Below, one piece after another: positions 37,940 to 47,910 of a DNA stretch of 64,000 bases (position 1 is its first letter; each line of letters begins with the position of its first letter). Position numbers and translations under genes: made by a program. The notes under the pieces were generated by a model. It searched no databases and was not told where the DNA came from. It worked only from the letters and a program-made list of their open reading frames with translations. Source of the stretch: Larix kaempferi (lineage: Eukaryota; Streptophyta; Pinopsida; Pinales; Pinaceae); contig BSBM01000643.1 in the NCBI GenBank assembly GCA_027924585.1, positions 15,920,501 to 15,984,500 of the forward strand, read 5' to 3'.

Positions 37940-38909
37940 TAGTATAGGAGAATCGGGGCCTAGGCAGACCAGTCGAAGTTGATCGACCGAAGGGAGCCGA
38001 CCAGCAGGAGTGTCGATGACCACTGGTGCGAAGAGTAGGTTGACTTGTCGAAGTCAACAAGTCAAGCAGAAGCAGTCGAGGTGTGGCCAACTGAAGGAAT
38101 AGAAGATGTCTTGAGAGGTTGAGGATCGACAGGAGATGGACGACAGATGAAGAGCGATGTAAGAGGTCGGGTAGTCGACAAGTGGTCGAACTACGACACG
38201 ACAGCGTTTAGCGAAGCCAAGTGTATTGGTGAAAATAGTGAACCGATAGGACAGTCGAGATGTGACTGACTGCTATAGTAGGGTTGGAAGGACAGAAAAG
38301 TCAAGGGACTGTACCAGTATCCGTTCGGGGTTGTTGAGGAAGTTATTACATTTATTGCGAGTTGGTAAAGGACATGGTAGAGGACGTCATGGATAGAGGC
38401 TGTGCAGCACAACTAGAAGCTGACAGTGCAGGTTCGCAGGATTTGGACAGGATCGGCGAACGGAGGGAACGCATGTCTCGGGATTGTGATAATCTTGGAA
38501 ACAACACCCGCAGAGTAGAAGAGGAAAAAAAAAGGTCTTCAATCTCAGGGACGCAAAAAAGAGAGACGAAGGGGAGAAGGAGGAGAGCGCAGAGCCGAGA
38601 GAGTTGTGAAGAGTCACACCGACCGAGTGTAGAGTTGAGATCGAACCATAGCTCAGAGTTTCGTGGTGAACTAGGAGAGGGTGAGGTCGACACATAGGGA
38701 GAACACACCACAGTTGCTTCTAAGTTGTAAAGGTTGAGGCCGATTGTAGTTAGTTATTTGCTTATAGTTATTTTATATTGTAACCGATTTCAGAGAAGTA
38801 ATATAAGCCAATCCAGGAATCTTGTTCTACACCTTGTTTGTGTGAGCATTGTGGTTTGTGTCGTGTGTATTGTTAAGCAAGAAAGTATCCCGTAGGGTGA
38901 ATTGCGTCA
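37940..38909 (+). repeat. 5' LTR of element C
   Basis: 970 bp, closely matching the 3' LTR at 43653-44620 along its whole length, ending TTGCGTCA. Preceded by the CCCTC duplication. The 111-codon open frame inside it (38362-38697) recurs in shortened form in the 3' LTR and is not considered a gene. Confidence 0.95.
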
Positions 38910-38911
38910 GT

Positions 38912-38923
38912 TGGCATCAGAGC
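38912..38923 (+). other. Primer-binding site of element C
   Basis: TGGCATCAGAGC, one base off the usual TGGTATCAGAGC, two bases after the LTR end. A second similar site, TGGTATCAGGATC, lies at 38978-38990 after a partial repeat of the flanking GCGTTAGT. Confidence 0.85.
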
Positions 38924-39022
38924 CCCGAAGCGAGTCCGGTTGGAGAAGAAGACTATACCAACCTGACTTGCGTTAGTTGGTATCAGGATCTGGAAGTGTG
39001 AGAATTTCAGTAGAAGTTGAAA

Positions 39023-40100
39023 ATGGCTCATAGAGGCATTAATGTTCGAGGACAAAGAGCGCATGGCGCAGCAGCCGTCACAGTGGATCGTGAGATGTTC
39101 GACGAATGCGTCTGAACGATGCGAACTTTGACAAATGAAGTCGTGGCGATCAACGAAAACTAAAGGCGTGGTTGCATTCCTGAAGCGCTAGACCACAGCG
39201 ACGAGGATGTCGAGGAAGTGGAAGCTCAGGAAGCCACAGCAGAAGAACCAGAGGAAAAACTCATCAAACTTCTGACAGAAATGACAAGTCGGGCGAAGAT
39301 AGATGTGCGTACATACTCGGAAAGCATGGACCGAGAAGACTTGATCGACTGGTTCAGAGAGATGGAGAAATATTTCTATGTAGAGCAGATTGAGGATCCT
39401 AAACGGGTTAAGACTGCATGTCTAAGGTTGAAGGGTCATGCCTCCTTGTGGTGGGACAATGTATAGGCTGATAGACTCAAGAAAGGCAAGGAGAAAATCA
39501 AATCTTGGGACAGGATGGTTGCTAAGTTGAAGGGGAAGTTCTTGCCCAATGACTATGTGGTTTCCTTGTTCCGAAAGCTACAGAACTTTCAACAAAAGAG
39601 ATGACCGTAAAAGAGTACACAGAGGATTTCTACCGATTGTCGATTCAGTCAGGACAAATTGATGAAGGAGAAGAAGCTGTCGCCAGATATGTAAACGGCT
39701 TGAAATACACTGTTCAGGATGAACTCAGCATGTCGAGATTCAGAGCAGTCGGAGAAGCCTATCAGCTAGCTCTGAAGGTGGAAGAGAAACTAGCGAGAAA
39801 GCCCGCAGCGACCAGAGGTAGGATGACTGGTCGGGGGTGAAAAGACTGTATCCACGAAAGGTCAAGGTAGCGGCTACAAGAAAGAAGATGTCGAAGAAAG
39901 TCGACGCACAGAAGGGACATCGACGAAGGAAATAGCGCAAGAGAACCGACGCGACGGTCGTGGGAACCGCGGTCGAGGTGCGTATGGTCGAAGTGGTCCA
40001 TCCGATAAGAAAGGAGTTAACAGATCGACTATAATCTGTTACAAATGCCGAGGGACGGGGCACAAGGAATATGAATGTCTAGAAAACCTACATGCTGCAA
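39023..40100 (+). pseudogene. Gag of element C, broken
   Basis: Capsid protein. The ATG at 39023 starts the frame (MAHRGINVRGQRAHG). In the same frame TGA at 39113, TAA at 39161 and TAG at 39464 interrupt it, and a one-base shift is needed near 39598. The retrotransposon gag core is clear: DLIDWFREMEKYF, RLKGHASLWWDNV, then MTVKEYTEDFYRLS. A zinc knuckle CYKCRGTGHKEYEC (CX2CX4HX4C) is complete at 40037-40078. All three stops are single C-to-T changes from plausible Arg or Gln codons. Confidence 0.88.
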
Positions 40101-40105
40101 AAGAG

Positions 40106-40735
40106 TTGAAACCCAGACGTCAAACGGATGAGCAAGTTGACGAGAGGGAAGAGTTGGCATCAGATAGCAGTGGAGGTGAGAAAGAGAAGAATTGGAATCT
40201 GATGGTTCAGAGAGCCTTGATCCAGGAAGATCAACACGACCCGATGGAACCAGCACAACGAAAGGTGATCTTTCGAACGAAGGTGCGGATCGAGGAATGG
40301 CGTTGCAAGACCATAGTTGATGGTGGGAGTACGGAGAATCTTGTGTCGACAGAAGTCATCGACAAGATTGGGTTGAAGTGTCGAGAACACCCACACCCTT
40401 ACAAGATCTCATGGTTGCAGAAAGGACACCATGTTAAGGTGACCAGACAATCCCTGATCAACTTCAGAGTTGAAGGATTGGAGGATAGCGTACTGTGTGA
40501 TGTAGTTCCCATGGATGCATGCCATCTGTTGTTAGGGAGACCATGGAAATATGATCGTAAGATGATCTATGATGGTCGAGCTAACACAGTCACATTTTTG
40601 AAGAATGGCGTGAAAAGGACTCTTAAGCCGAGGCGAGGAGAGCCAGCCGACGGTAAGGACGACGAGAGCAATCTTTGGGAAAAGCGAGTGTTGATGAGCA
40701 CCGCCAAGGAATTCCTCGCAGAGGAGGAAAAGTAG
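40106..40735 (+). pseudogene. Protease region of element C
   Basis: The open stretch runs from the gag zinc knuckle through the aspartic protease: TIVDGGSTENLVS holds the active-site Asp (about 40317-40322), followed by VVPMDACHLLLGRPW, the typical closing motif. A TAG about 20 codons after a KEFLAEEEK stretch ends it; the RT frame resumes as IPKGPYVDGM. It is part of the single gag-pol reading frame of this lineage, with no separate start. Confidence 0.85.
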
Positions 40736-40780
40736 TCGGGATGTTTTGCAATCATTCCAAAAGGACCATATGTCGATGGA

Positions 40781-41812
40781 ATGACCAATCAGGAGGACAT
40801 TCCGGTCGAAGTCGAGGAGTTGCTCGAAGAGTTTAGAGACATAATGGCTGATGAGAAAACGATGGGATTGTCATCGACAAGGAGCATATCCCATCAAATC
40901 GACTTGATTCTAGGGTCGAGTCTGCCACACAAAGCACCATATAGGATGAGTCCAGCAGAGGGACAGGAGCTCAACCGACAAGTCCAAGATTTGTTGGACA
41001 GGGGATTGATCTAAGAAAGTTTGAGCCCGTGTGCAATACCAGCAGTATTGACACCAAAGAAAGGTGGGGAATGGAGAATGTGTACCGATTCCAAAGCCAT
41101 CAACAGGATCATGATCAAGTATCGATTTCCATTGCCAAGGATGGATGACTTGATGGATTTCCTGAGTGGAGCGACATACTTCACGAAATTAGACCTGAAG
41201 AGTGGATATCACCAGATTAGGGTTAGAGAAAGAGATGAATGGAAGACCGCATTCAAAACAAGAGAAGGGCTATATGAGTGCTTAGTCATGCCATTCGGAT
41301 TGACTAATGCACCCAGTACATTCATGAGATTGATGAATGAAGTGTTGAAACCGTTCTTGGGAAAGTTTGTTGTAGTCTATTTAGACGACATTCTGATTTT
41401 CAGTCGGACCAAGTCAGAACATTTGGAGCACGTTCGACAAGTATTACAGAGATTGCAGGAAGAGAAGCTGATGATTAACCTGTAAAAGTGTTTCTTCATG
41501 AAAAAGGAGTTGGTGTACTTGGGATTTGTAATTTCAGGTAAAGGGTTCGAGATGGACACCGAGAAGGTGAAGGCAATAGTAGATTGGTTGGAACCGACAA
41601 GTACGACTACAGTGAGAAGTTTCCATGGACTTGCTAGTTTCTACCAGAAGTTCATTCGGGGATTCAGTCGGATTTGTGCACCATTGACAGAATGCATGAG
41701 AAAGGGCGAGTTCAAGTGGACGAATAAGGCCCAGGAAGCTTTCAACAAATTGAAAGAAAAGGTCACTGAGAGCCCAGTGTTGGCGCTCCCAGACTTTGAC
41801 AAAGTTTTCTAG
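40781..41812 (+). pseudogene. Reverse transcriptase of element C, broken
   Basis: RT motifs in order: [56 protein letters not shown] and the catalytic [11 protein letters not shown] (about 41370-41400). The connection domain follows with LVYLGFVIS and RSFHGLASFYQKF. Stops: TAA 41012-41014, TAA 41483-41485 and TAG 41810-41812. All catalytic residues seen are normal, so damage is limited to nonsense changes. Confidence 0.9.
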
Positions 41813-42200
41813 GTCGATTGTGATGTAAGTGGAACAGCAATTGGAGCAGTGTTAAGCCAGGAAGGCTGACCAATTGCATTCTTCAGTGAAAAACTAAATG
41901 GAGCGAAGCGGAAGTATTCGGTCTATGACCAAGAGTTCTATGCTATCATACAAGCATTGAAGAAATGGAGGCATTATTTATTGCCGCAGGAATTTGTGTT
42001 ATACACGGATCACCAAGTGCTGAGGTATCTGAATACTTAGTCGAAGTTGGATCAGAGACACATGAAGTGGGTGGAGCTACTCCAGAGATATACCTTCGTG
42101 TTACGACATAGGTCGGGTAAGTCGAACAAAGTTGCCGACGCGTTGAGCAGGAGAGTTGCACTGTTGAGCACGATGACTGTTCAGGCAACAGGAATAGAGT
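41813..42200 (+). pseudogene. RNase H of element C, broken
   Basis: VDCDVSGTAIGAVLSQ (first catalytic Asp), YSVYDQEFYAIIQALKKW (Glu), LYTDHQVLRYLN (Asp) and [11 protein letters not shown] (Asp) are all in order. In-frame TGA 41867-41869 and TAG 42038-42040 interrupt it, each one C-to-T change from the Arg or Gln normally found there. TAG at 42212-42214 follows in the linker to integrase. Confidence 0.9.
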
Positions 42201-42289
42201 CGATAAAGACATAGTATGAGATCGACGAAGATTTTGCGAAGGCATGGAAGGCTTGTCGTGAGCCTTGGAGCATCGACAGAACTCCATAT

Positions 42290-43100
42290 TTGAGTTATTT
42301 CATTCAAGAAGGTTACATGTTCAGGGGAAGTCAGCTGTGTATTCCCAGAGAATCAGTGAGAGAGAACCTAATCCGATAATTTCATAATGGCGGATTAGCA
42401 GGACACTTTGGGATCGACAAGACCAAAGCACTGGTTGACGAAAAGTATTTTTGGCCAAGGATGTCGACAGATGTCGGAAGATGGGTTCGACAATGCCAAG
42501 TTTTCCAGTTGGCAAAAGGAAGGAGTCAGAACATGGGGTTATATACACCATTACCAGTACTAGAGAACCCATGGGAGCATCTTAGCATGGATTTTATGTT
42601 TGGATTACCAAGGACTCATCAGGGGAATGACTCAATATTTGTTGTAGTCGACAGATTTTCGAAGATGGCACATTTCATACCATGTAAGAAAACAAGTGAT
42701 ACCACAGGGATTGTTGTACTATTCTTTAAGGAAATAGTCAGACTGCATGGGTTTCCAAAGAGTATCACATCGGATAGGGATACGAAATTCATGGGGCATT
42801 TCTGGAGAACCCTATGGAAGAAACTCGACATGAAGTTAGAGTTTAGCTCGGCACATCATCCGCAGACAGACGGACAAACCGAGGTTGTAAAAAGAAGTTT
42901 GGAAACCTTCTGAGATGTTTAGCGGCCGACAGACCCAAGCAGTGGGAAAATGTGTTGGCATAGGCAGAGTTTTCATATAACAATTCTGTGAATCGATCGA
43001 CAGGATTGAGCCCATTCCAGATTGTTCAAGGGAGAAGTCCACATGTAGTGGCAGATTTGGTTGAATTGCCGACAGAAACCAGGAAGAGCACGGATGCAGA
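42290..43100 (+). pseudogene. Integrase of element C, broken
   Basis: The zinc-binding HHCC region contains HNGGLAGHFGIDKT and YFWPRM, but its last cysteine is replaced by Phe (TTC at 42503-42505 in RQCQVFQ). The catalytic core keeps all three acidic residues: LSMDFMFGLP, ITSDRDTKF and DGQTEV. TAA 42377-42379 lies just before HHCC, a one-base deletion near 42900 shifts the frame after VKRSLE, and TAG 42961-42963 and TAA 43102-43104 follow. It continues with EFSYNNSVNRSTG and the [20 protein letters not shown] region before the chromodomain. Confidence 0.9.
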
Positions 43101-43104
43101 ATAA

Positions 43105-43650
43105 TTCGCAGAGGATATGCATGAAGTTCATGAAAATGTGCGAAAGCGCATCGAGAAGAGTAACGCGGCCTACAAGTTGAGAGCCGACAAGAGAAAGAGG
43201 CTACTGTCATTCCAAGAGGGGGACTTAGTCTATGCATATTTGCGGAAGGAGCGATTTTCGACAGGAACATACAACAAGCTGAAGTTGAAGAAGATAGGAC
43301 CGTGCAGGATTCTGAAGAAGATTTCAGACAATGCATATGCGTTGGAATTGCCGGAAGACTTGAACATTTCAGCAACGTTCAACGTCTCAGACCTGTACAA
43401 ATTTGAATAAGGGTCAAGCAGCAGTAAGGGGGAAGGAACCAATATCGACTGGACAGAACAGATTCCAGACCGACATAAAGAAGGGATCACAGAAGTAATC
43501 GATGAATGCGAAGTAGGGCGTACCCATAGATCGTGCATGAAAGAATACTTGGTGCGATGGGAAAATGATGAGTTGTAGGAGGCGACGTGGATTTTCGAAG
43601 AGGAGTTGAGGAGACTAACGGAGCAGTTGAATTCTTTTTCACCTGGGGAG
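43105..43650 (+). pseudogene. Integrase C-terminus and chromodomain of element C
   Basis: After the integrase tail ([26 protein letters not shown]) an in-frame TAA at 43408-43410 is followed by a chromodomain: ITEVIDECEVGRTH, then EYLVRWENDEL and EATWIFEEEL, with a TAG at 43576-43578. In chromoviruses this domain is thought to guide insertion to particular chromatin marks. The coding frame would run on into the 3' LTR, which starts at 43653; a weak polypurine stretch CTGGGGAGTC lies directly before it. Confidence 0.85.
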
Positions 43651-43652
43651 TC

Positions 43653-44620
43653 TGATGCAGGAGCATCGGGGCCTAGGAAGACCAGTCGAAGTTGATCGAC
43701 CGAAGGGAGCCGACCAATGGGAGTGCCGATGACCACTGGTGCAGAGAGCAGGTTGACTTGTCGAAGTCAACAAGTCTAGTAGAAGCAATCAGGGTGCAGT
43801 CGACTGAAGGAACAGCAGATGTGGCGAGAGGTCGAGGATCAATAGGAGATGGTCGACAGATGAAGAGCGACGTAAGAGGTTGGGTAGTCGACAAGTGGTC
43901 GAACTACGACACGATAGGGTTTAACGAAGCCAAGTGTATTGGGGAAAAGAGTGAACCGACAGGACAGTCGAGATGTGACTAACTGCTGTAGCAGGGTCAG
44001 AAGGACAAAAAAGTCAAGGGACTGTACCAGTAGTCGTTCGGGGTTGCTGAGGAAGTTATTACAGTTATTGCGATTTGGTGAAGGACATGGCAGAGGACGT
44101 CATGGACAGAGGCTATGCAGCACGGCTAGAAGCTGACGGTGCAGGTTCACAGGATTTGGACAGGATCGATGAATGGAGGGAACGCGTGTCTCGGGATTGT
44201 GATAATCTTGGAAACAACACCCGCAGAGTAGAAGAGGAAAAAAAGGTCTTCAGTCTCAGGGACGCAAAAAAGAGAGATGAAGGGGAGAAGGAGGAGAGTG
44301 CAGAGCCGAGAGAGTTGTGAAGAGTCACACTGGCCGAGTGTAGAGTTGAGATCGAACCATAGCTCAGAGTTCCGTGGTGAACCAGGAGAGGGTGAGGTCG
44401 ACACACAGGGAGAACACACCACAGTTACTTCTAAGTTGTAAAGGCTGAGGCCGATTGTAGTTAGTTATTTGCTTACAGTTATTTTATATTGTAACCGATT
44501 TCAGAGAAATAATATAAGCCAATCCAGTCATCTTGTTCTACATCTTGTTTGTGTGAGCATTGTGGTTTGTGTCGTGTGTATTGTTAAGCAAGAAAGTATC
44601 CCATAGGGTGACTTGCGTCA
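43653..44620 (+). repeat. 3' LTR of element C
   Basis: 968 bp, starts TGATGCAGGAG and ends TTGCGTCA, followed by target-site duplication CCCTC at 44621-44625. Matches the 5' LTR end to end with scattered substitutions and small indels. Confidence 0.95.
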
Positions 44621-44625
44621 CCCTC

Positions 44626-45478
44626 TCCATAGCATCAATCTTTCACCTAGGAACTTAGGTCTTGGTCTCATGATTCTACTAGTCCAATTTCCATTCAATC
44701 TAACCATCTAAGCCACCCAAGAGCTTCCTTCCAAGATCCAAGTGAATAACTCTAATATGTATAGGCCAACTTCCATTTATAGGTCATCATTGAGATCCTA
44801 GCCATATATTTATAGACGTTGAGTGAACCTTCCTTCTTTTGGGGTTTCTTTCCCTGAATTTAGGAGCCTCCACTGCAAGTTATATTTGTGGAGTAAATAA
44901 AGGGAGTTTACTCCACTGTTCAGGGACTCAATTGCCTCTCATGGCTATTATGATCTAGAAGCATACCTGTTGGTTCTTTTTAGGATCATGCATGTGCTTA
45001 TCACTCAATTGTTCCTTGCATTTAGGTGTCTAAGTCCACTTAGGTCAAAGTTCACTTAGGTCCACTTAGGTTAGTTATGAATTTGTTAACTCACCTCTAA
45101 GATATTGCATGGCTACAATAGGGTATTTTAGCTCTAGTTAATCCCAAACTAGTTTTTTATGCACTAGAGAACAATTTAAATTGCGTAAATAAGTGATTCG
45201 ATTTGCATTCGTGTAATAGATTGTCTCATTCTTGTACAATTAATGAAATACAGTGGTTTAATGTGTTATTCAAATTTATTTTTCATCTCTTCTTTGTTTT
45301 GATGATGAATGATATGATTTTGTCACTTAATTAATTGCTTCTAAATTGTATTACTACTTTGTCTAGAATCTAGATCTTGTGCTCCAAAATCTTAAAGCTC
45401 TTCCTCATAATCCAAAAGGTAGATTACTCCAAGAAGAACCACTTTGGATGTAATTCCATCAGGATGAATTCATACTAC
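44626..45478. other. Short spacer between elements C and A
   Basis: About 850 bp of AT-rich sequence with several CACTTAGGT(C) repeats near 45030-45070. No gene is seen. It should continue, before element C inserted, from the sequence left of 37935. Confidence 0.6.
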
Positions 45479-45483
45479 ACCAT

Positions 45484-46435
45484 TGTAATACCCCTAGTTT
45501 TGACTTGGAATGTATTTATCCAAATTTATGTAAATGATATAAATATGCTAGTGCGAATTCCTAATGTGGAGCTCAAGGCCAAGGCCCGACTAGTGAATGT
45601 ATAGGCATGTATTATGATTATATTTCATTTGGATTGTTTAGTTGGCTTTTATGCTGATTTAGAATATTATGTAAATATTATGTGCATAAATAATAAAATG
45701 GTCCAATAATGGTTGTGTAAGGAGCACCAAAGGGGCTATGATTCCACCAAGGGAAAGAGGAAAGGGGGGCCATGGGGAACTAAATCCTTGTTTTCAAGTG
45801 TCAACCTTAGAACTCACACCTAAATTCTGTCATGTGATGAGAATAATCCAATTATCTCCTTTTTTGACCATTTCCAATCATTAATGCATGTGTGTGGTTG
45901 GTGGGAAAAGTCACCTCATGTAGTTATTGTAGTATGGGACTGACTGCACTTTTGTGACAGTTTTGTCATGACAGAAGTCAGTCTGCAGCTGCCAGGAGTC
46001 CTTTCTTCTACTGCCAGAAGTTATGTCAATTGTCTTGTCACCATTTTCTCATATCCTTTGGAGTCAACCCTCATTTTTGGTATCATTCTTTCATGCAGGT
46101 TTAGAATTTGTAGAGCTCTCCATTGTTTTCCATGAACTTACCATGCTGTTTTGAACCCATAAATTCGAACTTGGAGACCATGTTGCAGATTTGGAAGTGG
46201 GTATTTTGGTTGTAGGTGAGTAGAGAGGTTGGGAAAGATAGGAACCCTTACCCTTGAGTTTTGTTTCTCATAAGTGCTTGGGAAACCACATATTGAGGTT
46301 GCAGGTGGTTCTATAGCAGCCAATAGCAGGTTGGAATTTTTCTATGCACATACTGGAAGCATCTAGCAAGATGGATCACCCAATATAACCATGGATCGGT
46401 GAAGGGGATACTTGAGCTAGAAGGGTGTTGTGAAG
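45484..46435 (+). repeat. 5' LTR of element A, 3' part replaced
   Basis: Starts TGTAATACCCCTAGTTTTG and follows the 3' LTR closely to about 46432 (AGCTAGAAGGGTGTTGTG), apart from about 30 extra bases near 46270. After that the two LTRs no longer match, and the expected LTR end and TGGTATCAGAGC primer site are absent. The following 280 bp (46436-46712) resemble a leader that ends at the gag ATG. Confidence 0.85.
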
Positions 46436-46712
46436 GGGATGCCTGAGCAAGCCCCCTTGACCCCCGTCGTCCCCCTCATGTGTCGTTGAGTGTGAGAAAG
46501 CTGTAATTTGACAGAAGTTGTCAATATGGGTTATTCCCATGTTGCATGAAGATTAATGTTATAATTTTCAAAGACTGTAATAAATATAACAAATGTGTTT
46601 ATAAACACTTTTGCAGATTCATAATCCTATCAGTGACAGTTGAGGGTCAGAATTCCAGTCTAGTGCAGTTGGGAATTTTTATCTTGGTTGGACCAAGAAG
46701 AAGAGTATAATC

Positions 46713-47910
46713 ATGGAGGATGCGCAAGATCCTTATGATATTGAGGCAGATGCAATGGGAGAGAATGTACATGTTGAGAATGCAGAAACATAATCTAATG
46801 GTAGAAGAAACCAAGCAACTCCCCTAGACATTGTTGAAACCATGAGGAGATTAAGGGTGGAATTACAAAGTTGTAGAGCAGACAATGAAAGGCTAATTAG
46901 AGCCCAAGAGGATTCGAATCAGTTGAATGTAGCTATGGTTCAAATCATGACTGACATTCAAAGGAAGATAAACCATGGGAATTATTCATAAAATCAGGAA
47001 AGGAGTGGGGGTAGCTCAAGGAGGAATTCCCACAAGATATCCCATAGTTCAAGAAGGATTTCTAGAGTTATGACATATACTCTAGAAATATCTTCTAGTG
47101 ATTCATTTGACTCTAAATAATCCATTGAAGTTTCAAGCTCTTCATCTCATAGAAACAAGCGGAAGAGGTCTTCCAAGAACAACTCTCACAGAGAATTTAA
47201 GAAGGCCAAACCTCCTACTTTTGATGGTGAGGTTAAATATGGTCAAGAAGCTGAGGCTTGGCTTCTTGGGATAAGGAAGTATTTCCAATTCCAAGACTAT
47301 TTAGGAAATATGAAGGCAAGAGTGGTCATCTTCAATCTGAATGGAAGAGTGTCTGGTGGGAACACCTTAGGCAAGTAAAGAGGATCAATGAAAGGAAGAT
47401 TGCGTGGAAGCAGTTCAAGAAGTACTTTGAGGAAAATTACCTTTCTGACAGGTACTATGATGACAAAATCAAAGAGTTCCATGAGCTGAAATTGGGACAA
47501 ATGACTATGGAGGAATATGCAAACAAATTCTTGGAGCTGCTCAGGTATGTCAAATATATTAGGGATGATAAGGTGAAAATTCAACATTTGCTAAGTGGAC
47601 TGCCCCAAACATATAAAGATAGAATTGATTTTGATGAACCTCAAACTCTAGAGGAGGCCATAAGAAAGGCCAAGTATTGTTATGATCAAAACAAAAGCAA
47701 ACTAGAATTCCATAAGTCATGGAAGGACAAGAAAAATGAAAAGTTTGACCAAATGAAGAAGGGGTTGAAGCCTCCTCAATTTAGAAATCATCCAGGTAGC
47801 CACCACAGGGTGTGACTAAGCCATCTAGGATGATGGGAGACAAGGCAAGATAACCGAGAGAGCCTCTTCAATTTTGGGGATGTGGAGGAGAGCACATGCT
47901 TAGGAACTGT
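46713..47910 (+). pseudogene. Gag of element A, broken
   Basis: The ATG at 46713 opens the frame (MEDAQDPYD). TAA at 46791, 46989 and 47118 interrupt the same frame and a further TAA lies near 47850; each is one C-to-T change from CAA. A one-base loss near 47352 shifts the frame within the capsid core, which is otherwise clear: TPLDIVETMRRL, AWLLGIRKYFQF, WWEHLRQVKRI, AWKQFKKYFEENYL, MTMEEYANKFLELLRY. The zinc knuckle at 47872-47910 has Phe (TTT) where the first Cys is expected, then [11 protein letters not shown]. Element D keeps this Cys. Confidence 0.88.

Larger units (their letters stand above)
37940..44620 (+). mobile_element. Complete but decayed chromovirus (gypsy element C)
   Basis: A full-length Ty3/gypsy element of 6681 bp on the + strand. 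The two LTRs are 37940-38909 and 43653-44620. The 5-bp target-site duplication CCCTC is at 37935-37939 and 44621-44625. The 3' LTR starts TGATGCAGGAG; the 5' LTR start has decayed to TAGTATAGGAG. Order: LTR, primer-binding site, gag, protease, RT, RNase H, integrase, chromodomain, LTR. A C-terminal chromodomain defines the chromovirus branch; the exact lineage is uncertain. More than ten in-frame stops make it non-functional. Element C is visibly richer in GTCGA/TCGAC than its flanks. Confidence 0.95.

Noticed and set aside
38362-38697. 111-codon + strand frame, recurring at 44075-44320
   Set aside because: Both lie in the LTRs of element C; the second copy is shortened by frame changes and several overlapping frames exist, so it is sequence composition rather than a conserved gene.
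42836-43736. Long - strand frames (179 and 168 codons) opposite integrase of element C
   Set aside because: They are shadows of the pol frame and show no motif.
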